A stretch of 9,995 bases of DNA from Deltaproteobacteria bacterium (GCA_029932035.1 JAOZQV010000114.1:1-9995); one strand, 5' to 3'. Positions 1 to 6,211 are shown, counted from the stretch's first letter. The notes: a model not told the origin generated them from the sequence alone. Translations and numbers: made by a program.

Positions 1-1
1 T

Positions 2-1354
2 GTTGGATGCGCGCGCACCAAACTGAGTAATCAGGAATTCAGAGATAAGATGAAAGAGGCTTTGACGACCGCAAACATCCTTGATAATCAAAAGTGGCAG
101 GACTTTTCCAAATCGCTTTACTATCAGGCAATTGACTACGGTGAACTACCCTCTTTCAAGGCCCTGGCCAGCACCCTCAGGAAATTAGACAAAAAAAATG
201 GCACTAACTGGAACAGGGTTTTTTACCTGGCTGTTCCACCGTCTCTTTATAAATCGACCGCCCAAATGCTTGGGAAGGCCGGTCTTTCAGTGGAAGGGCA
301 AAAGGAAAATAGCTGGGCAAGAATCGTTGTGGAAAAACCATTCGGTCGTGATCTGGACACTGCCATCGACCTGGACCGATCTCTGCATGAGCATTTTAAA
401 GAGCATCAAATCTTCCGGATTGATCATTACCTCGCCAAGGAGACCGTTCAAAATATCCTCATGTTTCGTTTTGCCAACTCGATATTTGAGCCGATATGGA
501 ACAGGAGATACATTGACAGTGTAAGCATCACTGCTGCTGAAGCCCTCGGGGTGGAACACAGGGCAGGATACTACGAACAGGCAGGTGTCTTAAGGGACAT
601 GTTCCAGAACCATATGATGCAACTCCTTGCCCTGACGGCCATGGACCCCCCTTCCCTATTCGAGGCCGATCGTGTCCGTGACGAGAAGGTTAAGGTATAT
701 AGAACTATCAGGCCGTTTCCCATTAGCGATCTTCAAAATTACCTAACACTTGGACAATACGGGGCAGGGTCCCTTGATGGGAAGAAGGTCCCTGCTTATC
801 GCGACGAACCAGGCATCGACCCTGAATCATTAACGCCGACTTTCGCTACCATGAAGATCTTTATTGACAATTGGCGCTGGCAGGGCGTGCCCTTTTACCT
901 CACATCGGGTAAGAGACTGGCCAAAAAACGCACCGAAATAGTTATCCAGTTTAAAGAGGTCCCCCATTCCATGTTTCGTCAGACATTAGGGGAGCAGATC
1001 ACCCCCAATCGACTCATCCTGGGTATCCACCCGGATGAAAAAATATCATTGACCTTTCAGACAAAGAACCCCGGCGCCAGGGTATGCCTACGGTCTGTCA
1101 CAATGGATTTTCACTATCATCAGAACTACACCGGTCCCGTGCTGGACGCCTATGAAAAAGTGCTGTTGGATGTGATGTTGGGGGATCACATGCTCTTTTG
1201 GCGGCAGGACGGTGTAGAGCTTTGCTGGGCCTTTCTGACCCCCATTTTAGAGGGATGTGAAACTTGTGATGATCGGTCAAGATTGCTTGTGCCGTATGAG
1301 TCAGGTAGCTGGGGCCCAGAGGCTGTTAATGAGCTAAAGCAAAACAAATATTGA
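2..1354 (+). CDS. zwf: Glucose-6-phosphate 1-dehydrogenase, 5' end cut off by window edge
   Basis: Oxidises glucose 6-phosphate to 6-phosphogluconolactone with NADP+ (or NAD+), the first step of the oxidative pentose phosphate pathway, in the cytosol. The frame is open from base 2, and its first residues (VGCARTKLSNQEFRDKMKEA) already match the family, so the ATG at 50 is internal and the real start lies to the left. 450 residues are visible against a usual 480-510; the N-terminal Rossmann GxxGDL motif is missing only because of the window edge. The signature EKPFGRD is at 332-352 and the substrate-binding DHYLAKE at 422-442, followed by the conserved stretches AGYYEQAGVLRDMFQNH and WRWQGVPFYLTSGKRL. 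The stop at 1352-1354 is 17 bp before the next ATG, so co-transcription with the arsenosugar-type genes is likely. It may supply NADPH for reductive steps, but that link is inferred from position only. Confidence 0.96.
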   Translation, partial: VGCARTKLSNQEFRDKMKEALTTANILDNQKWQDFSKSLYYQAIDYGELPSFKALASTLRKLDKKNGTNWNRVFYLAVPPSLYKSTAQMLGKAGLSVEGQKENSWARIVVEKPFGRDLDTAIDLDRSLHEHFKEHQIFRIDHYLAKETVQNILMFRFANSIFEPIWNRRYIDSVSITAAEALGVEHRAGYYEQAGVLRDMFQNHMMQLLALTAMDPPSLFEADRVRDEKVKVYRTIRPFPISDLQNYLTLGQYGAGSLDGKKVPAYRDEPGIDPESLTPTFATMKIFIDNWRWQGVPFYLTSGKRLAKKRTEIVIQFKEVPHSMFRQTLGEQITPNRLILGIHPDEKISLTFQTKNPGARVCLRSVTMDFHYHQNYTGPVLDAYEKVLLDVMLGDHMLFWRQDGVELCWAFLTPILEGCETCDDRSRLLVPYESGSWGPEAVNELKQNKY

Positions 1355-1355
1355 A

Positions 1356-1362
1356 AAGGAGG
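1356..1362 (+). promoter_or_regulatory. Strong Shine-Dalgarno site deciding the start at 1372
   Basis: AAGGAGG lies 9 nt before the ATG at 1372. A longer reading from a TTG at 1351 would overlap the zwf stop and place this site inside the coding region, so the ATG at 1372 is preferred. Confidence 0.85.
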
Positions 1363-1371
1363 AATTTTCCA

Positions 1372-1704
1372 ATGGAAACTTATTACAAACCTGAAGACCT
1401 TCCAAAGTTTGAAGAGATCGGGAAGGAAGCGCCGGATTTAGCTGACAAGTTTTTTGATTATTACGGGGCCGTATTTTGTGAAGGAGAACTGACGGAAAGG
1501 GAGAAGTCTCTCATTGCCCTTGCCGTGGCCCACACCATCCAGTGTCCTTACTGTATTGATGCCTTTACACAATCCTGTCTGGAAAAAGGATCTAATGTGG
1601 CCGAGATGACTGAGGCGATTCATGTGGTAACGGCTATCAGAGGTGGCGCGTCCCTTGTCCATGGTATTCAGATGCGGAATATTGCAGAAAAGCTTTCCAT
1701 GTAA
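1372..1704 (+). CDS. AhpD/carboxymuconolactone decarboxylase-like CxxC protein, arsenosugar-associated type
   Basis: A 110-residue, all-helical protein of the AhpD/CMD superfamily. Conserved elements are LTEREKSLIALAVAHTIQ followed by the redox pair C58-P-Y-C61, then the C-terminal segment IRGGASLVHGIQM. Proteins of this size and motif are commonly found beside the radical SAM protein ArsS and are named peroxidase-like, arsenosugar-biosynthesis-associated; some relatives carry selenocysteine in the CxxC. Here both positions are ordinary cysteine codons. In AhpD a His sits four residues after the second Cys; here that position is Phe65, so the AhpD proton relay is not intact and true peroxidase activity is uncertain. 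It is likely a cytosolic thiol redox protein. It lies between zwf (17 bp) and arsS, all on the same strand. The family placement is firm; the role in arsenic chemistry is inferred from its neighbour. Confidence 0.85.
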   Translation: METYYKPEDLPKFEEIGKEAPDLADKFFDYYGAVFCEGELTEREKSLIALAVAHTIQCPYCIDAFTQSCLEKGSNVAEMTEAIHVVTAIRGGASLVHGIQMRNIAEKLSM

Positions 1705-1781
1705 ATACAAAAAATAAGAAATTAACAATGGATCCCGCGAAATCATCAGAAATCACAAATACGGGTTATGGAAAAGAATCC

Positions 1782-2741
1782 ATGGCCATAGAGCCTTTTC
1801 GCCAGACCTTAGCCACGCACAGTCTTAAACTGGAACGTGATCAAACCACCACGTTACAGATTAATATGGGATTATTATGCAACCAGACATGCCGGCACTG
1901 CCATTTGGACGCCGGGCCTGGCCGCAAGGAGAACATGAATTCCGAAACCGCGGATCAGATTGCAGATTATGCAAAAAGGTGTTCTTTTGAGGTCATTGAC
2001 ATCACAGGGGGCGCTCCTGAACTGAATCATAACCTTTCCGGCCTCATTGAAAGGTTCTCCTCCCTTGCCCCGAGAATCATGATCCGTTCTAACCTATCCG
2101 CCCTGAATGACGGCAAACGAGACCATCTGTTTGACCTGTTCAAAGAATATGGTATGGTAATTGTGGCATCTTTCCCTTCCCTGAACCAAGCCCAGACTGA
2201 ATCGCAGCGCGGCACGGGAGTCTTCAGCATGAGTATTGCCGCACTAAAGAAGCTTAATAAACTTGGATATGGAGCGGATGGATCCGACCTGGAACTCAAT
2301 CTGGTCTCCAATCCGACCGGTGCATTTCTCCCGTCATCACAGTCTGAGACGGAAAAGCGATTCCGCCAGGTTTTGTCAAAAAAGTGGGGGATCGTCTTTA
2401 ATAATCTTTTTACTTTCGCAAACGTCCCTTTAGGAAGATTTCGCGATTGGCTTTTGAAATCAGGAAACCTGGACAAGTATATCGAAAAACTCTCTTCAGG
2501 TTTTAATCCATGTGCAGTTGAAGGGGTCATGTGCCGGACAATGGTTTCAGTCTCCTGGGACGGGTATCTTTATGATTGCGATTTCAATTTAGCAAGAGGG
2601 TTACCCATGGGAGGGAGGAAGATTCATGTTTCTGAAATGGCTGGTCCCCCAGAATCAGGCAGCCCTATTGCCGTAGCCGACCACTGCTATACCTGTACGG
2701 CAGGAACAGGCTTTACATGAGGCGGGGCTATAAAGACCTGA
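1782..2741 (+). CDS. arsS: Arsenosugar-type radical SAM selenoprotein ArsS (TGA at 2718-2720 read as Sec)
   Basis: Radical SAM enzyme of the ArsS family, thought to act in arsenosugar synthesis from methylated arsenic. The [4Fe-4S] motif CNQTCRHC gives C33, C37 and C40 (numbered from 1782), followed by HLDAGP; ITGGAPELN is the SAM-binding GGxPE-type motif. The C-terminal half has the Cys-rich part: FNPCAVEGVMC, then SWDGYLYDCDFN, then HCYTCTAGTGFT. Family members continue as a CTAGxG-xx-(C/U)-GGA tail. Here the codons after GTGFT are TGA, then GGAIKT, then TGA at 2739-2741, so the first TGA sits exactly at the Cys/Sec position. Read this way the protein has 319 residues with Sec313. A SECIS-like hairpin follows. 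Start: an in-frame ATG at 1728 adds 18 non-conserved residues and has no clear ribosome site; 1782 has a weak purine run (GGAAAAG) upstream and gives the family-like MAIEPFRQTL. If the TGA were a normal stop the protein would end at 2720 and lose the tail. Confidence 0.88.
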
Positions 2742-2750
2742 GTTCGGGTT
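2735..2750 (+). promoter_or_regulatory. Putative bacterial SECIS hairpin for arsS Sec codon
   Basis: Bases 2735-2740 (GACCTG) pair with 2745-2750 (CGGGTT), six pairs including two G-U, closing a four-base loop AGTT at 2741-2744. There are 20 nt between the TGA at 2718-2720 and the loop, and the second loop base is G. Both fit the usual description of bacterial SECIS elements (short stem, G near the start of the apical loop, loop about 16-37 nt after the UGA). The stem is short and was found by eye, so the call depends mainly on the protein alignment. Confidence 0.6.
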
Positions 2751-2768
2751 AGGAATTGGGAGTTCAAT

Positions 2769-3842
2769 ATGTTTGGAATAAGCAGTAAATTCGTCTTTTT
2801 GTTACCTGCTCTGGTACTGATACATGGCGATTCAGATGCTCAAACTAAATTTGATAAGGCGACCCTTGCCGGAGGTTGTTTCTGGTGTATGGAGCATCCT
2901 TTTGAAAATCTGGAGGGGGTTGCAGACGTTATATCAGGTTATACAGGCGGGCATGAAAAGGACCCGACATATGAAGAGGTTTCAAGTGGGCAGACCGGGC
3001 ATGTGGAGGCCGTCCAGGTAATTTTTGACCCCTCTAAAATAACTTATTCCGAGATCCTCGACCTGTTTTGGAGGCAGATTGACCCGACAGATCCAGGTGG
3101 GCAGTTTGTGGACAGGGGCCCACACTACAGAACAGCAATTTTTTATCATAATGAAGAGCAAAAGGCTTTTGCAGAGAAATCCAAGGCTGATCTTGATAAT
3201 TCCGGGATATATGACACGCCGGTTGTTACGGAGATTAAAAAGGCTTCCAGATTTTATCAGGCAGAAGGTTATCATCAGGATTATCACCGGAAAAACCCCA
3301 TGGGCTATAAACAATACAGACGCGGTTCCGGGCGAGATCAATACTTAACAAATGTATGGAAGGACAAGGCCCCAATTGAAGGATCCAGGAATCACAATAA
3401 GAGATACAAGAAACTGTCTGAAGAGGAACTGAAGGTGAGTTTGACCCCATTGCAGTACCAGGTGACCCGGGAAAATTCCACGGAAAGACCGTTTGCCAAT
3501 GAATACTGGGATAACAAAAAGGAGGGGATCTATGTCGATATTGTCTCTGGGGAGCCTCTTTTTATCTCTACTGACAAGTATGATTCCGGAACAGGATGGC
3601 CGAGCTTCTCCAAACCCCTTGAGCCGGAAAATATTGTTGAAATAGAAGATAAAACTCTTTTTACGAAAAGGACCGAAGTGAGAAGCCTACATGCTGATTC
3701 TCATCTCGGGCATCTGTTTCCTGATGGGCCTGAACCAACAAGACTCCGTTACTGTATTAACTCTGCCTCCCTTCGCTTTGTTCAGAGGGAAGACCTGGAA
3801 AATGAGGGGTACGGCGACTATAAAAAAATGTTTGAGAAATAG
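2769..3842 (+). CDS. msrAB: Secreted bifunctional peptide methionine sulfoxide reductase MsrA-MsrB
   Basis: Repairs oxidised methionine: MsrA reduces the S-sulfoxide and MsrB the R-sulfoxide. 357 residues. Residues 1-25 form a signal peptide (hydrophobic FVFLLPALVLI, likely cut near DAQ), so it probably works in the periplasm. The MsrA domain (about 27-200) has GCFWC at 36-40, with catalytic C37, and GYTGG, TGHVEAV and GYHQDY motifs. The MsrB domain (about 222-345) has EYWDN, GTGWPSF, HADSHLGHLF and RYCINSASLRF with catalytic C329. The two CxxC zinc pairs of many MsrB proteins are absent (VDIVSGEPLF in place of a CxxC-containing loop). Only three cysteines exist (37, 40, 329), so no resolving cysteine is visible in MsrB, and C40 is the only candidate in MsrA. 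GGGAG at 2758-2762 is 6 nt before the ATG, right after the arsS SECIS hairpin, so the two genes are probably co-transcribed. Confidence 0.96.
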   Translation: MFGISSKFVFLLPALVLIHGDSDAQTKFDKATLAGGCFWCMEHPFENLEGVADVISGYTGGHEKDPTYEEVSSGQTGHVEAVQVIFDPSKITYSEILDLFWRQIDPTDPGGQFVDRGPHYRTAIFYHNEEQKAFAEKSKADLDNSGIYDTPVVTEIKKASRFYQAEGYHQDYHRKNPMGYKQYRRGSGRDQYLTNVWKDKAPIEGSRNHNKRYKKLSEEELKVSLTPLQYQVTRENSTERPFANEYWDNKKEGIYVDIVSGEPLFISTDKYDSGTGWPSFSKPLEPENIVEIEDKTLFTKRTEVRSLHADSHLGHLFPDGPEPTRLRYCINSASLRFVQREDLENEGYGDYKKMFEK

Positions 3843-3916
3843 AAAGAGTTTTTGACAAAGCACTTTTCACCGCCCGCTTCGCTCGAGACGCAGAGGGCGC
3901 AGAGGTTACCTTTTTA

Positions 3917-3945
3917 TTGTTTTCCTTTGAGGGGAAGGAAAACAA
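3917..3945. repeat. Perfect 11-bp hairpin, left inner part of the inverted-repeat element
   Basis: TTGTTTTCCTT (3917-3927) and AAGGAAAACAA (3935-3945) are exact reverse complements around a 7-nt loop TGAGGGG. It lies 75 nt after the msrAB stop and may also act in transcript 3' end formation, but there is no T-run directly after it. Confidence 0.75.
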
Positions 3946-4037
3946 ATAACAACATGCCGAGTCCGACAAAGAATGTTCTTCAGAAGTGTGATCTTATGTA
4001 CACAGCTATTATCTTAACCGCCATTACACTGTAGATC

Positions 4038-4070
4038 TTTTCTTTTCTGGCCTCTCAACAGAAAAGAAAA
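4038..4070. repeat. Perfect 12-bp hairpin, right inner part of the inverted-repeat element
   Basis: TTTTCTTTTCTG (4038-4049) and CAGAAAAGAAAA (4059-4070) are exact reverse complements around a 9-nt loop GCCTCTCAA. Its reverse complement resembles the left hairpin, which supports reading both as parts of one symmetrical element. Confidence 0.75.
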
Positions 4071-4154
4071 CATATTTTCTCTCTGCGAACTCTGCGTCTC
4101 GAGCGAAGCGGGTGTGAGATATTGAAATGCACTTTCTTACCCGCATAGCAAAGT

Positions 4155-4177
4155 CGGGACCATCCCGCCTTGCGGGA
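4155..4177 (+). other. Two competing hairpins in the leader of the gene at 4255
   Basis: CGGGA (4155-4159), TCCCGC (4163-4168) and GCGGGA (4172-4177) are arranged so that the middle strand can pair with either side, each with a 3-nt loop (CCA or CTT). Only one hairpin can form at a time. This could be a small switch 78 nt before the start codon, or simply one of the dispersed palindromes that also occur at 5255-5316. Confidence 0.4.
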
Positions 4178-4254
4178 AGGTTTGAGGGAATAATCAACCC
4201 CAATGCTGCTAAAGGGTCAAAATTAACAAGCACCATTAACCGGAAGGAGAAAAA

Positions 4255-5211
4255 ATGGAATTGACGGAAATTTACCAAAAGGGCGAAGCTGAAATCAGAA
4301 GTCGTGACATTGGCTGGTTGTTAGATGGGGTGGAGACGGAGTTTGTCCTCTCCAACAACCGCAGCGTTCTTGATCGGCACACCATCAGGCAGCGTTGTAT
4401 TGACGGGGCAGAAGTCGAAACGGATTGCTCTGTTTTGGGCGTTAACTTGAGTACACCCATTATCATGTCTTCTATGACCATGCCTATCCCAGCGATAGTT
4501 GATGACGGCCTCATGGTACTGGCAGAGGGTCTGAAAGCGGCGGGGAGCCTCATGTGGACCGGCACCCCCATACCCCAGGATCTGAAGGCGATCGCGGAAA
4601 CAGGGGTCTCTTTAGCCGCAAATGTAAAGCCATTAAAAGACCGCCTGATGATGTTCAATGCTATAGATGAAATCCAGGCCGCCGGGGTCAACTGGCTCGG
4701 AATTGAAATTGATTCCGGCCAAGGGACCAAAGTACATGATAAACAGATGGCCTTTGACTGCTCACCGCTATCTCTCGAAGAGCTTAAGGAGATTAGAAAG
4801 AAGGTATCAATTCCGTTGATCTTCAAGGGTGTACTGAGCAAGGAGGACGCAGAAAAATCGATGGAGGCAGGCGCTGATGCGATCTTCGTCTCCAACCATG
4901 GGGCACACACCCTGGATTATCTTCCCCATCCCTTCCAGGTCATGGATGAAATCGTCTCGGTTATAAAGGGCGAAGCCGTAATCCTCGTGGATGGCGGCTT
5001 CCGGCGTGGGAGTGATGCTTTTAAGGGTCTGGCATTCGGGGCCACACTGGTAGGCTTAGGAAGACCCATCCTTTACGGACTGGCCGCCAACGGCAGCGAG
5101 GGTGTCAAAGAGGTAGTCCAACAGATGACAGAAGAGTTGAAACGACTCATGTCCATGACCGGTTTTGGTTCTCCGGGAAAGATAGGCCGCGATTCGCTTA
5201 TTGAATATTAG
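4255..5211 (+). CDS. Divergent FMN-dependent alpha-hydroxyacid dehydrogenase family protein
   Basis: TIM-barrel flavoprotein of the glycolate oxidase/lactate dehydrogenase family, 318 residues, shorter than the usual 350-380 because the N-terminal part is reduced. Visible family motifs: PIIMSSM at the first strand, D153 in GIEID, the FMN-binding K191 in IFKGVLSKEDA, the catalytic base H215 in SNHG, DGGFRRGSDAFKGLAFGA (FMN phosphate binding) at 246-263, and GRP at 269-271. The family motif SNHGGRxLD is SNHGAHTLD here, so the Arg that holds the substrate carboxylate is replaced by His218. The Tyr expected in the QLY-type strand is also lost (AANVKPLKDR). Flavin binding is therefore likely kept, but the substrate is probably not an ordinary 2-hydroxyacid. 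AAGGAG at 4244-4249 sits 5 nt before the ATG. The gene stands alone after the repeat element and ends in a hairpin cluster. Confidence 0.85.
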   Translation: MELTEIYQKGEAEIRSRDIGWLLDGVETEFVLSNNRSVLDRHTIRQRCIDGAEVETDCSVLGVNLSTPIIMSSMTMPIPAIVDDGLMVLAEGLKAAGSLMWTGTPIPQDLKAIAETGVSLAANVKPLKDRLMMFNAIDEIQAAGVNWLGIEIDSGQGTKVHDKQMAFDCSPLSLEELKEIRKKVSIPLIFKGVLSKEDAEKSMEAGADAIFVSNHGAHTLDYLPHPFQVMDEIVSVIKGEAVILVDGGFRRGSDAFKGLAFGATLVGLGRPILYGLAANGSEGVKEVVQQMTEELKRLMSMTGFGSPGKIGRDSLIEY

Positions 5212-5245
5212 CGAGGCTTCGCGTCAAATCACGCCTGAAGCGTGA
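5211..5245. repeat. Two small hairpins directly after the stop codon
   Basis: 5211-5222 folds as GCGA/TCGC around GGCT and begins on the last base of the stop codon. 5229-5245 is a perfect TCACGC/GCGTGA stem with a CTGAA loop. Neither is followed by a T-run, so they look more like REP-type or RNA-end-protecting hairpins than standard terminators. Confidence 0.5.
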
Positions 5246-5254
5246 CTTAGCGAT

Positions 5255-5316
5255 ATCCTGCTTTAGCGGGGGATGATAGTCGAAGATCCCGACTTTAGCG
5301 GGGATGCTGGTCGAGA
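5255..5316. repeat. Tandem pair of 31-nt palindrome-containing repeats
   Basis: 5255-5285 and 5286-5316 are adjacent, similar units. Each has the pattern ATCC-(T/C)G-(C/AC)TTTAGCGGGG-ATG-T-GTCGA with small differences, and each can fold ATCC with GGAT around a TTTA loop. They fill much of the convergent gap between the + gene ending at 5211 and the minus gene ending at 5347. A T-run (5335-5341) follows further on. They resemble dispersed intergenic palindromes, possibly with a role at transcript ends. Confidence 0.6.
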
Positions 5317-5346
5317 CGACGTCATTGCCGGGGTATTTTTTCTGAA

Positions 5347-5685
5347 TCAGGCCTTCAGATAAACGCCCTTGCCTTCGACCCTTATCTTACCACGCTTCTT
5401 CAGCCTGTAAACGATATCTCGTATTTTCCTGCCCTCAAAACCGGTCTTTTTCCTCAAGGCAGCCCCAACAACTCCTTTCTTGGATCTTGTGATGATTGCC
5501 AGTACCATGTCACTATCGGAGGTTTTCTTGGGCGTCTTGGCTTTGGACAGCGCCTTGGCTCTTGGTTTCCTGGAAGCCACGGGTTTGTCAAGCTTCTCCA
5601 CTTTCTTCATCAGATTCTCTGTTTTCTCTGTTGCCTGTTTCAGCAATTTCAACATCGCCTGAAGATCTCTTTTCAGTTGCTTCAT
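5347..5685 (-). CDS. Small basic coiled-coil plus winged-helix-like protein (histone H1-like make-up)
   Basis: 112 residues, function not identified. Residues 1-33 (MKQLKRDLQAMLKLLKQATE and onward) form a heptad-type amphipathic helix, probably a coiled coil for dimerisation. Residues 34-56 are a Lys/Ala/Pro-rich linker (PVASRKPRAKALSKAKTPKK) like histone H1 tails. Residues 57-112 resemble a winged helix: VLAIITRSKKGV, then KTGFEGRKIRDIVYRLKKRGKI, then the wing RVEGKGVYLKA. The protein is strongly basic. A DNA-binding, nucleoid-associated or regulatory role is inferred. A purine-rich AAGGGGGGAAAG precedes the ATG closely on the minus strand. It is 197 bp downstream of the HU gene in the same direction, so it may belong to that group or have its own promoter. 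Confidence 0.75.
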   Translation of the reverse strand: MKQLKRDLQAMLKLLKQATEKTENLMKKVEKLDKPVASRKPRAKALSKAKTPKKTSDSDMVLAIITRSKKGVVGAALRKKTGFEGRKIRDIVYRLKKRGKIRVEGKGVYLKA

Positions 5686-5754
5686 TCTTTCCCCCCTTCT
5701 CTCTTGATTGATTCTACAGATTATCCACCCTCTCTTTCAGCTCCTTACTGCATC

Positions 5755-5774
5755 GGGAAAAAGGCAGTTTTCCC
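5755..5774. repeat. 7-bp hairpin between the HU gene and the coiled-coil gene
   Basis: GGGAAAA (5755-5761) pairs exactly with TTTTCCC (5768-5774) around a 6-nt loop. It lies in the upstream region of the minus-strand gene that starts at 5685. No T-run follows on the minus strand, so it is not a clear terminator. Confidence 0.4.
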
Positions 5775-5845
5775 TGACAATGTGGGGACACCAGAGAAAT
5801 ATCCTTTAAGTTAAAAACCCATCCTACGAATACGTTCATTATCAC

Positions 5846-5866
5846 CGGTAGCCAGTTCGGCTACCG
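5846..5866 (-). terminator. Hairpin just after the HU gene, possible weak terminator
   Basis: CGGTAGCC (5846-5853) and GGCTACCG (5859-5866) form a perfect 8-bp stem with a 5-nt loop, 17 nt beyond the HU stop codon in the minus direction. There is no U-tract on the 3' side, so it may protect the transcript end or only partly stop transcription. Confidence 0.45.
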
Positions 5867-5882
5867 ATCTCGCGGTTCTAAC

Positions 5883-6155
5883 TTACTGAACCCGTTCCTT
5901 CAACGACTTACTCGGTGTGAATTTAACAGCCTTGGACGCTGGGATCTGCATCTTTTCTCCTGTACTCGGATTCCGGCCTTCCCGGGCTGCTCGATCAACT
6001 ACCTTAAAACTCCCAAATCCAACGAGAGAAATTGAATCCCCCTTCTCAAGAGCTGAGCAAAATCCTTCGATGACCGCTTTCTGTGCCTGTTCTGCGATTT
6101 TCTTAGTAATGCCTGTTTTCTCACAAACCAATTTCGCCAAATCTTCTCTGTTCAT
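5883..6155 (-). CDS. HU/IHF-family DNA-binding protein
   Basis: Nucleoid protein that binds and bends DNA as a dimer. 90 residues, exactly the usual HU length when started at the ATG at 6155 (MNREDLAK); a longer reading would add seven residues, MDKRRKE, and put the ribosome site inside the gene. Motifs: N-terminal helices 3-38, GFGSF at 46-50, the arm with R61-N-P63 (the Pro that inserts into DNA) and STGE, and the closing PASKAVKFTPSKSLKE. The RNPSTGE arm suggests HU rather than an IHF subunit, but the two cannot be separated firmly by eye. It follows an excisionase-type HTH gene by 56 bp on the same strand, probably in one transcript from the promoter at 6446-6474. Confidence 0.95.
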   Translation of the reverse strand: MNREDLAKLVCEKTGITKKIAEQAQKAVIEGFCSALEKGDSISLVGFGSFKVVDRAAREGRNPSTGEKMQIPASKAVKFTPSKSLKERVQ

Positions 6156-6161
6156 TTCTTT

Positions 6162-6167
6162 CCTCCT
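6162..6167 (-). promoter_or_regulatory. Shine-Dalgarno site of the HU gene, decides the start at 6155
   Basis: AGGAGG on the minus strand, 6 nt before the ATG at 6155. It lies inside the longer alternative reading and so rules that one out. Confidence 0.85.
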
Positions 6168-6211
6168 TTTGTCCAAAACGCCCCGGACAGATAGAACTTC
6201 CGTTATACTGT

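Larger units (their letters stand above)
3873..4112. repeat. MITE-like inverted-repeat element in the 412-bp gap 3843-4254
   Basis: The outer arms 3873-3904 and 4081-4112 are inverted copies of each other, 32 nt each with 29 matches. The only mismatch is a 3-nt block (GGC in the left arm; TTC in the right arm read as reverse complement). Each arm carries a direct repeat of GCAGAG. Inward, the similarity continues: each side has a T-rich run and then a perfect hairpin (3917-3945 and 4038-4070) whose sequences are themselves related as inverted copies (TGTTTTC start and a GAG-G loop). The middle, about 3946-4037, shows no gene. The design is that of a small non-autonomous mobile element or a long cruciform/terminator-like unit. 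No transposase is present, and I could not identify target-site duplications. Short reading frames here look random. Nothing else is visible in 3843-3872. Confidence 0.75.

Noticed and set aside
50..52. ATG as the start of glucose-6-phosphate dehydrogenase
   Set aside because: The frame is open to base 2 and the residues before it match the family, so this is an internal Met.
1351..1353. TTG as the start of the CxxC protein
   Set aside because: It overlaps the zwf stop and would place the strong AAGGAGG inside the gene; the ATG at 1372 has correct spacing.
2027..2530. 167-residue reading frame on the minus strand
   Set aside because: It lies opposite arsS, has no recognisable domain and no ribosome site; it is a shadow of the real gene.
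3852..4034. Small genes inside the inverted-repeat element
   Set aside because: Frames on both strands run through the repeat arms, lack ribosome sites and have no protein-like pattern.
4272..4910. 212-residue reading frame on the minus strand
   Set aside because: Opposite the flavoprotein gene, low-complexity Ser-rich composition with no family match; a shadow frame.
5255..5316. CRISPR-like repeats
   Set aside because: Only two directly adjacent units with no spacers and no cas genes.
5700..5750. Promoter for the coiled-coil/winged-helix gene (GATAAT-like box on the minus strand)
   Set aside because: A -10-like box is visible but no -35 box at a proper distance.
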